Assembly (NCBI GenBank): GCA_012295275.1
Contig: CM022673.1
Coordinates: forward strand, 25,472,261 to 25,504,760
Source: Chrysomallon squamiferum
Taxonomy: Eukaryota > Mollusca > Gastropoda > Neomphalida > Peltospiridae
DNA: 32,500 nucleotides
Reading direction: 5' to 3'
The notes beneath the pieces were generated by a model. The model had not been told where the DNA came from. It made no database searches and saw nothing but the letters and a program-made list of their open reading frames with translations. A program made the position numbers and the translations under genes. Every line of letters starts with the position of its first letter. Position 1 is the stretch's first letter. This document shows positions 21,481 through 31,549 of this stretch, one piece after another.

Positions 21481-22070
21481 GTTTGACTTTTTAAAAATTA
21501 CAAACTGTAAGAGAAAGACTGAGGACAGACTGTAAAATTAAAAAAAAATTAAATTAAATAAAATAATTCTTAATCAAAGAATTAAAGATTAATTCATAAC
21601 TGAAATAAATAAATATACAGTTCAGATATGTAATATAAATCACATAAATTCACACACACGTCACACTTACTAACATATACACAGGTACATACATATACAA
21701 GTTGCCTCATTTTTGTTTACTAATCTCTGAAAAAAAAAAAAAGCCCACCCAAACTTGCATGAAGAGTACATTCAAACCTATTCAACTCCAAGTATTACAG
21801 AAAAATCCAGTTACTGGATGCTAAATTAAACCAACTGTCAAATTACATGGCAGTGGTGAACATTATAAGAAAACCTGAACAGCAGCTCCTGACGTAATTT
21901 AATTTTGAAATTACTGTGTAAATGTTGGCATAAACATGTGTTATATGTTTCTGTCTGATGTACAAAGCAATTAACAAGACATTTATTATAAGTTTTACAA
22001 TGTAAGGTCCTTAATGCCACCACCACACATGTGGTTTTTTGAAGTATTTGTACATTTTATCTCACTCTGC
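21481..22070. other. AT-rich non-coding DNA
   Basis: There is no gene signal. The minus-strand frame at 21838-22026 has no recognisable features. Short AC- and TACATA-rich words lie at 21650-21705. Confidence 0.55.
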
Positions 22071-22073
22071 ATA

Positions 22074-22130
22074 CAGTGAAACCTCTTTAAATGGAAAACC
22101 CTAACATGAAGAATACGACATTGTCGTTGT
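22074..22130 (+). mobile_element. pogo/Tigger-like terminus, decayed
   Basis: After a TA dinucleotide (22072-22073) comes CAGTGAAACCTCTTTAA, close to the CAGT-AACCTC-TTAA terminal inverted repeats typical of pogo/Tigger-type Tc1-mariner elements, followed by GGAAAACCCTAACATG. Those transposons insert at TA. I found no opposing terminus or transposase, so this would be one end of a decayed element or MITE. Confidence 0.35.
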
Positions 22131-22364
22131 TTGTAAGAAGGTGCCTGAAATTGATGAACATGCAACCAGGATCTCCAAAATAAACTGTACTAGAGAATCC
22201 TGATGGGTCTTGAGAGGTCATAGTTACTCTATGTATATTATTAAACTTTCCATGTATGTTTTAAAATCGTTGAAAATCTGTAACTGTTTTGTTGTTACAC
22301 TTTCTGCACTGTTCAGAGCATGTTACACTTTGATTTAATATCTTCATTGACTGCAATCACACAC

Positions 22365-22365
<1 letters not shown>

Positions 22366-22422
<57 letters not shown>
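22366..22422. repeat. (AC)n microsatellite
   Basis: About 28 AC units. With the tract at 22512-22569 it creates a 98-codon Thr-His frame that is not a gene. Confidence 0.97.
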
Positions 22423-22424
<2 letters not shown>

Positions 22425-22509
22425 CCTATATATATTCATATACATAGATTGTTTATATATCCACACACACACACACACACAAATTCACACCATACACACA
22501 TTCATATAC

Positions 22510-22511
<2 letters not shown>

Positions 22512-22569
<58 letters not shown>
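22512..22569. repeat. (AC)n microsatellite
   Basis: About 28 AC units. A shorter AC run (22462-22480) and TATA words lie between the two major tracts. Confidence 0.97.
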
Positions 22570-22571
<2 letters not shown>

Positions 22572-22844
22572 CACACATATATACAACATATATATAGTTT
22601 AACACTGACTTATTAAATTAACAGAAAATTATTAAAAGTATTCTTACTGATTAACAAATGTTAGTGGTGATATAATGTATGTATCAATAGAAAAAGCACA
22701 AAAAATACAGGAACTTAAAGTGAAGAATAGATGACAGGCATACATCAGTGAAACAGTACATTAAAATTAAAGAGAAAAGACCACTATTACATCACAGTAT
22801 AAACAAAAACTGTAAATAATATTAAAAACCACATATAACCTAAA
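22570..22844. other. AT-rich non-coding DNA
   Basis: No open frame, no clear repeat and no regulatory signature are visible. Confidence 0.55.
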
Positions 22845-23215
22845 CTGTAAACTGTGTATGTAACTCAAAACTACAAATGAAAACTACATGCATTTAAAAT
22901 CTGTAGACTAACAGTTAATATATACACATAACTGAAAACTACATACATTTAAAATCTGTACATTACTATACACATAACTGAAAACTACAGATATTTAAAA
23001 TCTGTAGACTAACAGTCAATATATACACATAACTGAAAACTACATATATTTAAAACTGTACACAAACTATATTTAAAATCTGTACACAAACTATACACAT
23101 AACTGAAAACAACACAAACATTTAAAATCTATACACAAACTATACACATAACTGAAAAACTACGTATATTTAAAAATCTAAACACTGACTGTAAACTGTA
23201 TACAACTGCAACATA
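22845..23215. repeat. About 47-70-bp tandem repeat, six to seven units
   Basis: The unit TACACATAACTGAAAACTAC followed by ATATTTAAAATCTGTA and an ACTAACAGTTAATA or ACAAACTA arm recurs at about 22923, 22970, 23024, 23093 and 23142. Two alternating arm lengths make the period uneven. The ends decay into ACTGTAAACTGTATAC words. Confidence 0.85.
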
Positions 23216-23628
23216 CAACTCCGTATACAACATGTAACACATCACCTACCGTTGATATGTGTCTGTGGGTTGTTAGCGTACACAGAGTCAAGTGTACGAG
23301 AGAAAGGAAGCTGTGAGTCTAGCGAGAAGAATGCTCAGCACAAATGTCACATTATTTCTCCTAATTAAGTAAGTCACAAGTTTTTAAAACACGCTGTAAT
23401 CATATCCTGTCACAGAGTCTTACACTTTGTTACTTCTCTTAATAACAGCAGCAGCAGTAACCAGCCTGCCAGCCATACTTCAGTCCAACCTGACCAGATT
23501 TATTAATAATAATGATGATAATAAATAAATTAAAAAAAATAAAAAGAGACGAAAATCATTTGATTCGGCAGTGAAAAAAAAAAAATAATAACAACAATAA
23601 GCGACGTGTGTGTGGAGAGAGAAAGCTC
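23216..23628. other. Mixed DNA with A-rich stretches
   Basis: A small complex patch spans about 23230-23350. An A-rich tract with AATAAT/ATAA words occupies 23500-23600. No gene found. Confidence 0.45.
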
Positions 23629-23699
23629 ACACTGCTGCTGTTGTTGTTGATGATGAAAGAAACACTGACTGCGTAGTAGCGCTGCTGTCTGTGTGGTGG

Positions 23700-24290
23700 C
23701 AGTTCACTCTCGCTCTCGCTCTCTCGCTGGCTACAATTACATTACACAAGTGATGAATAACTTCATAAAAGTCTCTGTTAGCAATCAAGACCACTGCTTT
23801 TCCCCTCAAACCGTTTGAGAACGGTCTAATTGAAGTTCTGTCGACAGTGAGCACCAGAATCCATCCCTGATCATCTTTGCCTGCTCATCCAGGGAAGCCT
23901 TATTCAAGTCAGCCTTTGTAATTACACGTACAAAGCCCCAGCGCTCTCAATAGATAGAATCAGTATAATTTACTTGAGAAAAGGGTTTGTGCTTTATATG
24001 AAAACACATGGCTTTGCCGAGTGACATGTTTTAATTTATTTCTGTAAGGTTCATTATTCTCTACATGAACACTTTGTTGACAGTCCATAATTTGATGAGG
24101 TGGTCTACAAGTGAATCTGACGCTCAAATCCATAAGGCTGGGATGACTTTAATCTCCCTTCATTCTAAAAAGATTTTGAGTTATTTCTTCTGGGCTGAGA
24201 GTTTAATTATAATAATCAATCTAGTGAAAAGTAATGAAATTACATTAATCGTTCTTTCTCTAAGAGAGCCTGTGTAATCAAGACAACGAA
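23700..24290. promoter_or_regulatory. Candidate CNE, long and well defined
   Basis: Nearly 600 bp of balanced, repeat-free DNA. Notable words: CTACAATTACATTACACAAG (23731), a near-palindrome around AAACCGTTTGAGAACGGTCT (23808), CCTTTGTAATTACACGTAC (23914), AATCAGTATAATTTACTTG (23957) and TCCATAATTTGATGAGG (24083). A minus-strand frame covers 23627 to about 23880, but its last third is CT/CAA-repeat-derived and no domain is recognisable. I favour a cis-regulatory element. Confidence 0.45.
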
Positions 24291-24308
24291 CAGAGTTAAG
24301 AAGAAAGA

Positions 24309-24330
24309 AGAAAAAAAAAAAAAAAAAAAA
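24309..24330. repeat. A-rich homopolymer tract
   Basis: About 21 A residues, with a further A10 at about 24341-24350. It separates two candidate CNE blocks. Confidence 0.9.
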
Positions 24331-24359
24331 ATGAAAGAAGAAAAAAAAAAATTACAGGA

Positions 24360-24850
24360 AATTAAATCTATGTGTCCACTTCCTCGTTGGTCCAAATTAC
24401 CGTGTGTCTGTCTTTTTATCGAGTGTGTGCAGGATCCTGTTAGCTACCAGGCTATTCCAGAGTGTAATGAAAAATGGTGTTTCAATTTGGTGAATGATAT
24501 CGTGTCGTCCATCGAAATGAGCATGATAATGCTTTACTTATTTTTGTAGGATTACGCCAGTGATGACTTCATTACCAAGGCTTATTAAAAGAAAATCTGT
24601 CTGGGCTCTAATACAGCGAGAGTCCTTTTTACTTCATTTCAATTCATTGATCTGCTATAAACGAAATTGAAATGACACAAACTGGCAAGGAAGAATCCAA
24701 GTTTATTGGATTTTTTTAACCCTGTGCCAAATGCTATGAGAAGTAACCTGAGTAATGATCAAAGATCTCAAACAAAATTGTTCTTTTTAACTGTTCTCTT
24801 GTAACGAAAATAAATTGTCATTAAAGGTAGACTACTCTGGGACAAATATC
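24360..24850. promoter_or_regulatory. Candidate CNE, second half of the 23.7-24.9 kb cluster
   Basis: Complex DNA of nearly 500 bp with GGTCCAAATTACCGTGTG (about 24390), GTTAGCTACCAGGC, ATTCATTGATCTGC and AATTGAAATGACAC. A + strand frame at 24331-24549 (72 codons) is open but starts in a poly-Lys A tract and has no recognised domain. It ends at TAG within TTATTTTTGTAG|G, a passable 3' splice site. After that site the frames close within 12-38 codons. Regulatory DNA is the likelier reading. Confidence 0.4.
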
Positions 24851-25660
24851 GTGTGCTGTTATTACTGGCAGTGTGGTTATGGCTCCATTTGGTTATCGTA
24901 TTTAACAATTTTTATTAACATATTAACCATTAAATTAAATTGGTTAAATGCTTTGTTGATCAGAAAGTTTTAAAGCGAGAATCTGCTTTGATAAAGCTAA
25001 TAATAATTACAATAAAAAGATGGCAAACTTCATGAAATTTTTTAAATATTAATTTTTTCCTTTAATTTAGATAACCTGATTCTAATAGAGTGATTACACA
25101 AATGACTTTAATAATCTCAGAATTTTTTTTTCAGTTTTAAATAAGAAATATACAATTTTGCACATAATGTGGGTTGTTAAATAAACAGCATAGAAAAATT
25201 TATTTAAAAAAATAATAATTTTAACTCATGATGAAAATGAGTTTATTTAAAACAGACCTGAGGTTCAATGATTTTCAAAAAAGTTTTAAAGGACAAAAAT
25301 ATTTTTATTTCACTTCACACACAACACATTAATAAAATATGGTTGGAGATGATGTAGATATGGACAAAAAAGAAGCCAAAATTAAAAGAGCTACTTTATT
25401 TCAAACAACAGCAAGGAATCTTTTACATACACAGAAAAGCATGTACATGTATCATAGCCTTCAGTAGTAAAACAATGGGATGACAAATTGCACTGAGAAA
25501 AACCAACCCTGAAACACAGCATGGCTCAAAAATAACAGCCCATGCCTTTAAAGTTTTAAAAGTGAAAGATTTTTGCCTCAGACAACTAAATTATGAAAAG
25601 TAAACCAAGTTACTTGCCAGTGACAATTATTCTGACACTAGTATCAGAAAAGTGGAATTT
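24851..25660. other. AT-rich non-coding DNA
   Basis: No gene or tandem repeat is seen. The first 60 bp (GTTATTACTGGCAGTGTGG) remain complex and may belong to the preceding element. From 25380 to 25660 the sequence is mixed, without open frames. Confidence 0.55.
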
Positions 25661-25826
25661 TCAACTGTGACTAAGCTTCTCTATCAGCTGCAGTTTAATC
25701 AGACTGTTCTGTACAGATATATCTGTATTCCCACTTCGCGGTGGATCTTTCCCTTTGTGGCCTGCACACTTAACGACTGAATATTAACCTCCATCATTTC
25801 CTCGCATAAACAGGAAGCAACCATAA

Positions 25827-25890
25827 TGAAGAAAAGAAGAAGAAAAAGAAGAAGAAGAAGAAGAAGAAGAAGAAGAAAGAAGAAGAAAAA
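25827..25890. repeat. (GAA)n microsatellite
   Basis: About 20 GAA/GAAA units, a purine-rich strand asymmetry. It produces the Leu/Phe run in the minus-strand frame 25699-25908. Confidence 0.97.
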
Positions 25891-25959
25891 CAAATGCAAC
25901 ATTTTCAAAGTAATTAGGATGTTTTATAGGTATTAATTTATCAGAAAGTGTTTTTTTTT

Positions 25960-26665
25960 ATCAGCATCACTCAATAACGTCTCGGCCAATATACAGGTCC
26001 AGCATGCGTAATGATGAAAGACAAAGTGATGCAAGCAGTTTGTGTGTGTTGTGTGTTGCTCTGTCAGATTAGCCGTGGTGTATGATATTTGCTAGTGAAA
26101 TAACACTGTCAGACTGGGGATACAAAGCACTGATTTATTGTTTTTAAACACGTCAGTGTCAATTGAGAAGATGACACCAATTATTGGCGAAATTGCTCTG
26201 TGTAACGGCGAGGGTTACTTCCTCAATTAGTACCTCTCTTCACCGCGCAGTGTAAACCAAAGCTGCAATTATTGCACGTGAAATTAATGACCCTTTGGAG
26301 CCTTCTGTCTTGCCAGCTTTCTGATGGATAGGCCTTAATATCACTGCAAACAGTAAAAAGCCATGATGATAAATGCACTCTTCAGTTTATATCCAGAAAT
26401 CGCCTCTATGTATACTAATTCGGTGTGTCGGAGCTAATAACCAGCATGGCAGAAAGACTATTTACAAATGAAAATTTGCAGTCGGGATTTTGCATGGAGA
26501 TTCACATAAGAGGGCACGAGAGCTGAAATCAATTAGAATTGGGAATGTGATCAAGAAGCTTTGTGTACAATCAGCCATCCAATCAACGCGGAATTCTTCA
26601 CAGCAAGATCAGTAATAATAAGCTGATAATTATAATCAGACAATCGGACACAAATGATCTCCTTA
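25960..26665. promoter_or_regulatory. Strongest candidate CNE, about 700 bp
   Basis: The largest stretch of balanced, repeat-free, CpG-containing sequence in the window. Dense binding-site-like words include ACACCAATTATTGGCG (26174, palindromic CCAATTATTGG), CCTCAATTAGTACC (26221), TGTAAACC forkhead-like (26251), GCAATTATTGCACGTG with a CACGTG E-box (26265-26280), GAAATTAATGACCC, ATCAATTAGAATTGG (about 26529, palindromic) and GCTGATAATTATAATCAG (26621, palindromic). Stops interrupt all six frames, so it is not coding. It resembles core enhancers of developmental genes. Confidence 0.5.
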
Positions 26666-26684
26666 CCATCTTTGCAGGTAGCTA

Positions 26685-26702
26685 GCTCTCTCTCTCTCTC
26701 TG
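26685..26702. repeat. (CT)n microsatellite
   Basis: A short CT run closes the large CNE candidate on its right. Confidence 0.95.
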
Positions 26703-27499
26703 ACAATGGAAAAACACCACACAAAGACATTTAAACGCTTGCATCTTGACAGTTTTGTTTTGATTCAGGCATTCAGTATTTGTTTTCTTCTTCTTTATAA
26801 CATATTTTAATATTCTATGCATAACACTGTGACAGTAGTTTTTTCAGAAATTGTGGATACAGAACAAAGTATTCTAGCCAAGAAGCAAACTGAATGAGAT
26901 ACTTTTAAAAATATCTGTGTAAGAATAAAGTGAAAAAACAATAAAACTTTTCTTAACAAGACAAATTAGTTTCAAGTTTGCTAGTTATCCCTCGTTATTC
27001 AAACCTTTTCTCAGGTTTGATTAAAATATGGTAGTTTTTTGTTTCTATATTTATCATTACTAACATTAAATTATTCCATTTTATTATTTTGTCTATTCTT
27101 GTCATAAAATCTGAGCATTTCAACAAATTCGGTTCAACGAAAATCAGATAAATGTTAATTATTTGAAAGCTACAAATATTTAATTAAAAAAGTGTCTTGA
27201 ACTTTTATTGTAACAGTTTAAAATTCCTGCTTAAAACAAGTAAAAAAACAACAACAAATAAATAAATAAGTAGTTAAATAACTAAAAATAAAATTAATTC
27301 TAAAAAATATCCTAGTAAAACAACATAAATGATAAACAACACCAGTGGGGAAAAAAAAAATAATAATAAAGAAAAATAAAGAAATATAGAAATAACAATA
27401 AACAATAATTATACAGAAATAAAAAAAACACCCTTAAAAAAAGAGAAAAGAAACAAAAGTGTTAAAATTATGATCTGAGAAATGGATACTGTGAGACAG
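26703..27499. other. AT-rich non-coding DNA
   Basis: No coding or RNA signal is present. It is A-rich with AATAAATAAATAA and AAAAATAA runs between 27240 and 27480. The minus-strand frame beginning near 27684 is hydrophobic and AT-derived. Confidence 0.65.
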
Positions 27500-27519
27500 A
27501 AAAAAAAAAAAAAAAAAAA
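27500..27519. repeat. A20 homopolymer
   Basis: An uninterrupted A run immediately left of a candidate CNE. Confidence 0.95.
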
Positions 27520-27539
27520 GGCCGACACAATGAAATTAG

Positions 27540-27835
27540 TCGTGTTTCGCACAAAGAGACATGAATGGTGTGAGTGTGCGACCAAACAGCTTAACAACAG
27601 ACTTTGAAAACAGATAATAACCGAGCTGTCAGCTGTGAAAAAGAACAGCACAGTCAATTTGCTACAAATATTGTAAGTGGCCACTCATTTTCACATAATG
27701 GACCCTTTGGTGACACCAAGTCAAAGAATGGCTGCCTGTTATTTAGAGTCAGGCCCAGGAGAAATGGAGATTAGGAGAAGTAATTCATATTAGCACAGGG
27801 CTGCTGTCGGCTTGCCTTAGTCTAACCATGTCTTA
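27540..27835. promoter_or_regulatory. Candidate CNE
   Basis: The core at 27670-27830 is balanced DNA with CCCTTTGGTGACACCAAGTC (27704, containing GGTGACACC, a perfect 9-base palindrome around A), TCAAAGAATGG, GAGTCAGGCCCAGGAG and GAAGTAATTCATATTAGC. The left part includes CACAATGAAATTAGTCG. No domain is visible in any frame. Confidence 0.4.
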
Positions 27836-27959
27836 CAAAACACATATGCTCTTATTATGCATGCTTCTGTCAAACAGTGCAGTAGTCATTAACTTCACTT
27901 GTACGTTAATAAAATTTATAAATCCTTATTTAATTTGTAACAAAGCAATGACGTTTTTG

Positions 27960-28560
27960 GGGAGATTTTTTATTTTTTTATTTTTTTTTATTATTATTAT
28001 TATTTTTTTTTTGAATATATGTTTTTGTAGCTTGAAGGGAGGAAGGATATTTTTATGAATCTAAATTGAGTAAATTATGTAACTGGTTTGAAGTAGGAAA
28101 AATAGGACATGTTTTTATTTTATTTTTATTTGGCTTGGGGCTTTTTTTTTAGATAAAAATAAAACTAAATTAATTATTACAGTAGCAGAAGTAGAAGATA
28201 AACTTGTTATTTTAATCTGTAAAAGTTATACGAATGTCCATACAGACAGACGTACATTGTAAACTTAAACCATTTCCATCTATGCAAAAAAAGCTGAACC
28301 AACATTAGAAGAAAGTTGATCAAACATTTTTGAAAATAGTTTTAACATTTTACTTGTTTGATGAAGATAGCAGGTGTCTTCATAAACTGCAAATGAAACA
28401 AGCACTGTACAAGATGGAAACCTTACAGTCACAACAGAACTGAAACCAGTATGCTGATGTGTTCTACTGACAAAGATGTTCCAAGAAGCAAAATGAATCT
28501 GACAGATGATAAATCACCAAAGTAATCTTTCAATTAAAAAAACCAGACAGACGAAAACAC
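27960..28560. other. T-rich then mixed AT-rich DNA, no gene
   Basis: T homopolymers with TTA runs occupy about 27965-28012. The remainder is unremarkable. The + strand frame at 27828-28058 ends in Phe/Ile runs derived from this tract. Confidence 0.6.
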
Positions 28561-28725
28561 ACTTAAATATACAGACAGACACAGACACCCACAGAGATAC
28601 ACAACATCATATGAATATAAGTTATTACTGCTACTATAATTATTTTTGTTGTTGTTTTTATTGCTACCACTAAACTGCTACCACAACACCTACCACAACT
28701 AAAGCTACCATTTTTACTAGCGCGT

Positions 28726-28790
28726 ACTACTACTACTACTACTACTACTGCTGAAACTATTATTATTATTGTTATTATTATCATAATATT
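28726..28790. repeat. (TAC)n and (TTA)n trinucleotide repeats
   Basis: About nine TAC units (28726-28750) are followed by imperfect ATT/GTT units. They yield the Val/Ile runs in the minus-strand frame 28563-28784. Confidence 0.9.
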
Positions 28791-28799
28791 ATCTTAATA

Positions 28800-29088
28800 T
28801 TATACAAGCTATATGAAGGAGGACAGCCAGTATAAATAAAACAGTCACTTCAATTTTGTAAATGAAATTAATTTTCTGTGACATTTACCCTGACATTAAG
28901 TCATCAAAGGTGCAGAAAGAAAATTATCTGTGGGACAGGATTTACCTGCAATCCTTCCACAAACACCAGAAAGTCTCAGATTCTGGAACACAGTCAGCCA
29001 TCATATGAAAATCGGTATGCAGAAATGAAAGCCTGTCAGTGAGGGAAAAAATAAAAAATAAAAAATAAAAAAATGCTCTCCACTATTG
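28800..29088. other. Mixed unique DNA
   Basis: Moderately complex, with no open frame. A short AAAAAT repeat lies at about 29046-29074. Confidence 0.45.
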
Positions 29089-29265
29089 AATAAAAATCAT
29101 GGATGAGAGAAAAATTGGCTTTCCTTGATTTGTGTCACCTCATTGGTAATAGACTTGGACAGTTAACAAATCCTGTTTTTGCCCAAATGTGCAGGGTCAA
29201 TTTGGTGGGTATATGACTTGGCATTCTAATATCTTGATAACAGTTTCCATTTCACAAGAATCTTT
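29089..29265. promoter_or_regulatory. Weak candidate CNE
   Basis: Balanced DNA with CACCTCATTGGTAATAGAC (29138), GTGCAGGGTCAATTTGG (29189) and ATCTTGATAACAG (29231). It is bounded by A-rich DNA on the left and a T17 run on the right. Confidence 0.3.
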
Positions 29266-29634
29266 AGATATTTTTTTTTTTTTTTTTCCTTTTCCCTTTC
29301 CTTCTGTTGCGGAGGTTGTGGTTCACTGCAGTACATCTGGATTGCTTGTTAAATCTCACTTTTACTGCAAGGAGACACTGACAGACCTCTTGATGGAGAA
29401 AGGACTTTATAAATACATTTGAGAAAATTAAAGGACATGGGGGAAAAAAAAAAAAAACTGTTGAGGAGATCAGTGTTTAATTGTGTTTGCACAGCAGGGA
29501 GAGAGGTCTGATACAGAGCTGACTGGAATGGTAAAACAGCAATATTGACCAGAACAACACACACTGGATGAAGTTTTCTTAATGGAACATGTCACTTTAG
29601 AATGAGTTTTGTTTTACACTTAGTGTCTGTTTGA
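29266..29634. other. Mixed DNA, no supported gene
   Basis: A T-rich tract (29271-29287) is followed by moderately complex sequence with overlapping short frames on both strands (29189-29422 + and 29349-29564 -). Neither has a recognisable domain, and each includes a homopolymer-encoded Phe run. Confidence 0.45.
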
Positions 29635-29635
29635 C

Positions 29636-29651
29636 GTGTGTGTGTGTGTGT

Positions 29652-29700
<49 letters not shown>
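29636..29700. repeat. (TG)n microsatellite
   Basis: About 32 TG units with one TCTG interruption. Confidence 0.97.
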
Positions 29701-29701
<1 letters not shown>

Positions 29702-29774
29702 ACAGACAACGAGTATTTCGTGTAGGTGTGTTTGTATGTGTTCACTCATGTATCTATTTTTATCTATCTAGTTA

Positions 29775-29935
29775 TTCAGACATACATATATGGAGTTACA
29801 TAAAATACAGACGCATACATGCAAACAGATATAAGCACCTACACACACACACACACACACACACATGCATGCATACATACATCCACACAAAACGTACACA
29901 TACACATAAACGCATACAGAGATATACACAAAGCC
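29775..29935. repeat. ACATAC-rich and (AC)n tract
   Basis: A perfect AC run at 29839-29865 is flanked by CATACATACATC and ACACATAC words. Together with the TG tract it forms an imperfect long inverted repeat (TG at 29636-29700 opposite AC at 29839-29865). The Thr-His and Cys-Val frames here are artefacts. Confidence 0.9.
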
Positions 29936-30310
29936 CTTTGTATGCACAGGCTTTTGTGTATAACACTGAAAATATGGTGCAATGTTTGTGTACAGTATAT
30001 TTCTGAATATCTGTCTACATAAAGGTGTATTTGTCGTGTATTGCATTCAGATATGTGTGTACTTTTGACACTGTGTTTTTAATAACATTTATTGAAACGT
30101 CACTTTGGTTGAAAATGTTGACAGGAGCATTCAGTAATGACAAATAATATGAACTCTTCTCCGACAAACTAAAAGTGCTCTGTCACTCAGAATACATAGA
30201 AAAAAAATAAAAATAATAATAATAATAAAAACATTCACTGTAACCACATCATTGCCAGAAAACTATGCCTTCACAACAAAATATCCAAATATTTAAAACA
30301 AAATTCATAT
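29936..30310. other. Unique to A-rich non-coding DNA
   Basis: No gene is visible. An AATAATAAT stretch lies at about 30200-30230. Confidence 0.55.
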
Positions 30311-30695
30311 TTTCAAAATGCATTTGTTCTGGGAATTAATATTTTAATAATTAAAATTATGGTCAATTTTTAAATTTAAGTTTTTAATTTTCAAATTGCA
30401 TTTGTTCTGGGAATTAATATTTTAATAATTAAAATTATGGTCAATTTTTAAATTTAAGTTTCTAATTTTCAAAATGCATTGTTCTGGGAATTAATATTTT
30501 AATAATTAAAATTATGGTCAATTTTTAAATTTAAGTTTCTAATTTTCAAAATGCATTTGTTCTGGGAATTAATATTTTAATAATTTAAATTATGGACAGT
30601 TGTTTAAATTTTTGTTTCACATTTTCAAAAAAAAAAAAAAAAAAAAAAAAAAAAACAACTCATTGCTCTGGGGGTTAATATTTTAATAATTCAAA
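30310..30695. repeat. 78-bp tandem repeat, five copies
   Basis: Units carrying TTTTCAAAATGCATTTG, then TTCTGGGAATTAATATTTTA, then ATAATTAAAATTATGG and a TTTAAATTTAAGTTTCTAA arm start near 30312, 30390, 30466, 30545 and 30621 (76-79 bp apart). Copies 2-4 are nearly identical. In copy 5 the TTTTCAAAA segment has expanded into an A29 tract (about 30627-30655). Confidence 0.95.
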
Positions 30696-30939
30696 CTATT
30701 TTATCTGTCCATTTTTTTCTCCTGTTTTACTCGTGTATCTTCTTGTTTGAAGATAAAGACAAGAAAAAAAAAAAAATGAACCTATCATCCTCTAACAATG
30801 GAATGAATAATTCAGAGTCGCTAATAAAGAATGCACAAGAAATACACTTTACATCAGATAATCGGCATCAAATATGGTTTCCCTTTTAAAAAATTAATTT
30901 TTTTTTTCTTATACAAACATTCTTCTTGCTTTTAGAAAT
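30696..30939. other. AT-rich to mixed non-coding DNA
   Basis: Short homopolymers lie at 30762-30776 and about 30898-30907. There is no gene signal. Confidence 0.5.
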
Positions 30940-31172
30940 AAATCAGTTGATGATAGGACATTAATAATGCATTTGCCGCTATTGTAGGTAAATTCCACAG
31001 CATTATGGCACGTTTTCCCCAGACAATGGGAGGAATGATATTTTTATGAAATTCAGATTAGTTGCACATTTAACTACTTCGCTGAGTACTGACATTTTCA
31101 CATGACCTTTTGGTGAGGATTAAATTTCTCTAATGACAGAGAATGACAATAAACTAGTGTACTGCTGGAATA
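30940..31172. promoter_or_regulatory. Candidate CNE
   Basis: Balanced DNA with GACATTAATAATGCATTTGC (30958), CATTATGGCACG (31001), CAGATTAGTTGCAC (31052) and GAGGATTAAATTTC (31116). It is flanked by homopolymers on both sides and has no coding frame. Confidence 0.4.
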
Positions 31173-31549
31173 GAGGACATTTTGAAACCAAAAAATAAAA
31201 AAAAAAAAAATAAAATGAAAAATGACTCAGACTTTGTAGTCAATTTGTCTTTGTATAGGAAATTTCCGAAGAACTTAATTAATTTAATTTGGATGAAAGG
31301 CTTCTTTTAAACTGTTATGAAACAACAAGTATTAAAAGAATATTAAGATTTTGTTCATCAAGACTTAGAATTTTACAGTTTAAATAAATTACAAAATAAT
31401 TCTTTCATTAAAATTTAAATAAAGTCAATTGAGAATGATTTTGTTTCAGTTTTTTTGGTAATTAAAACTGAAAGGATTTTTTTGTTGTTTAAGAAAGGAT
31501 GATGGTAATGTTTAACTGAAAACAGAATGATTCTTTGTTTAAAAGTGTA
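31173..31549. other. AT-rich non-coding DNA
   Basis: No gene. The right end (31490-31549) already contains GGATGATGGTAATGTTTAACTGAAAA-like words, an imperfect start of the next array. Confidence 0.6.

Noticed and set aside
22320-22616. 98-codon Thr-His-rich frame
   Set aside because: It is a direct translation of two (AC)n microsatellites.
23627-23880. Minus-strand frame of about 75-85 codons as an exon
   Set aside because: It lacks an ATG near its start, has no good splice sites, and its last third is encoded by CT- and CAA-type simple repeats. It lies in a likely CNE.
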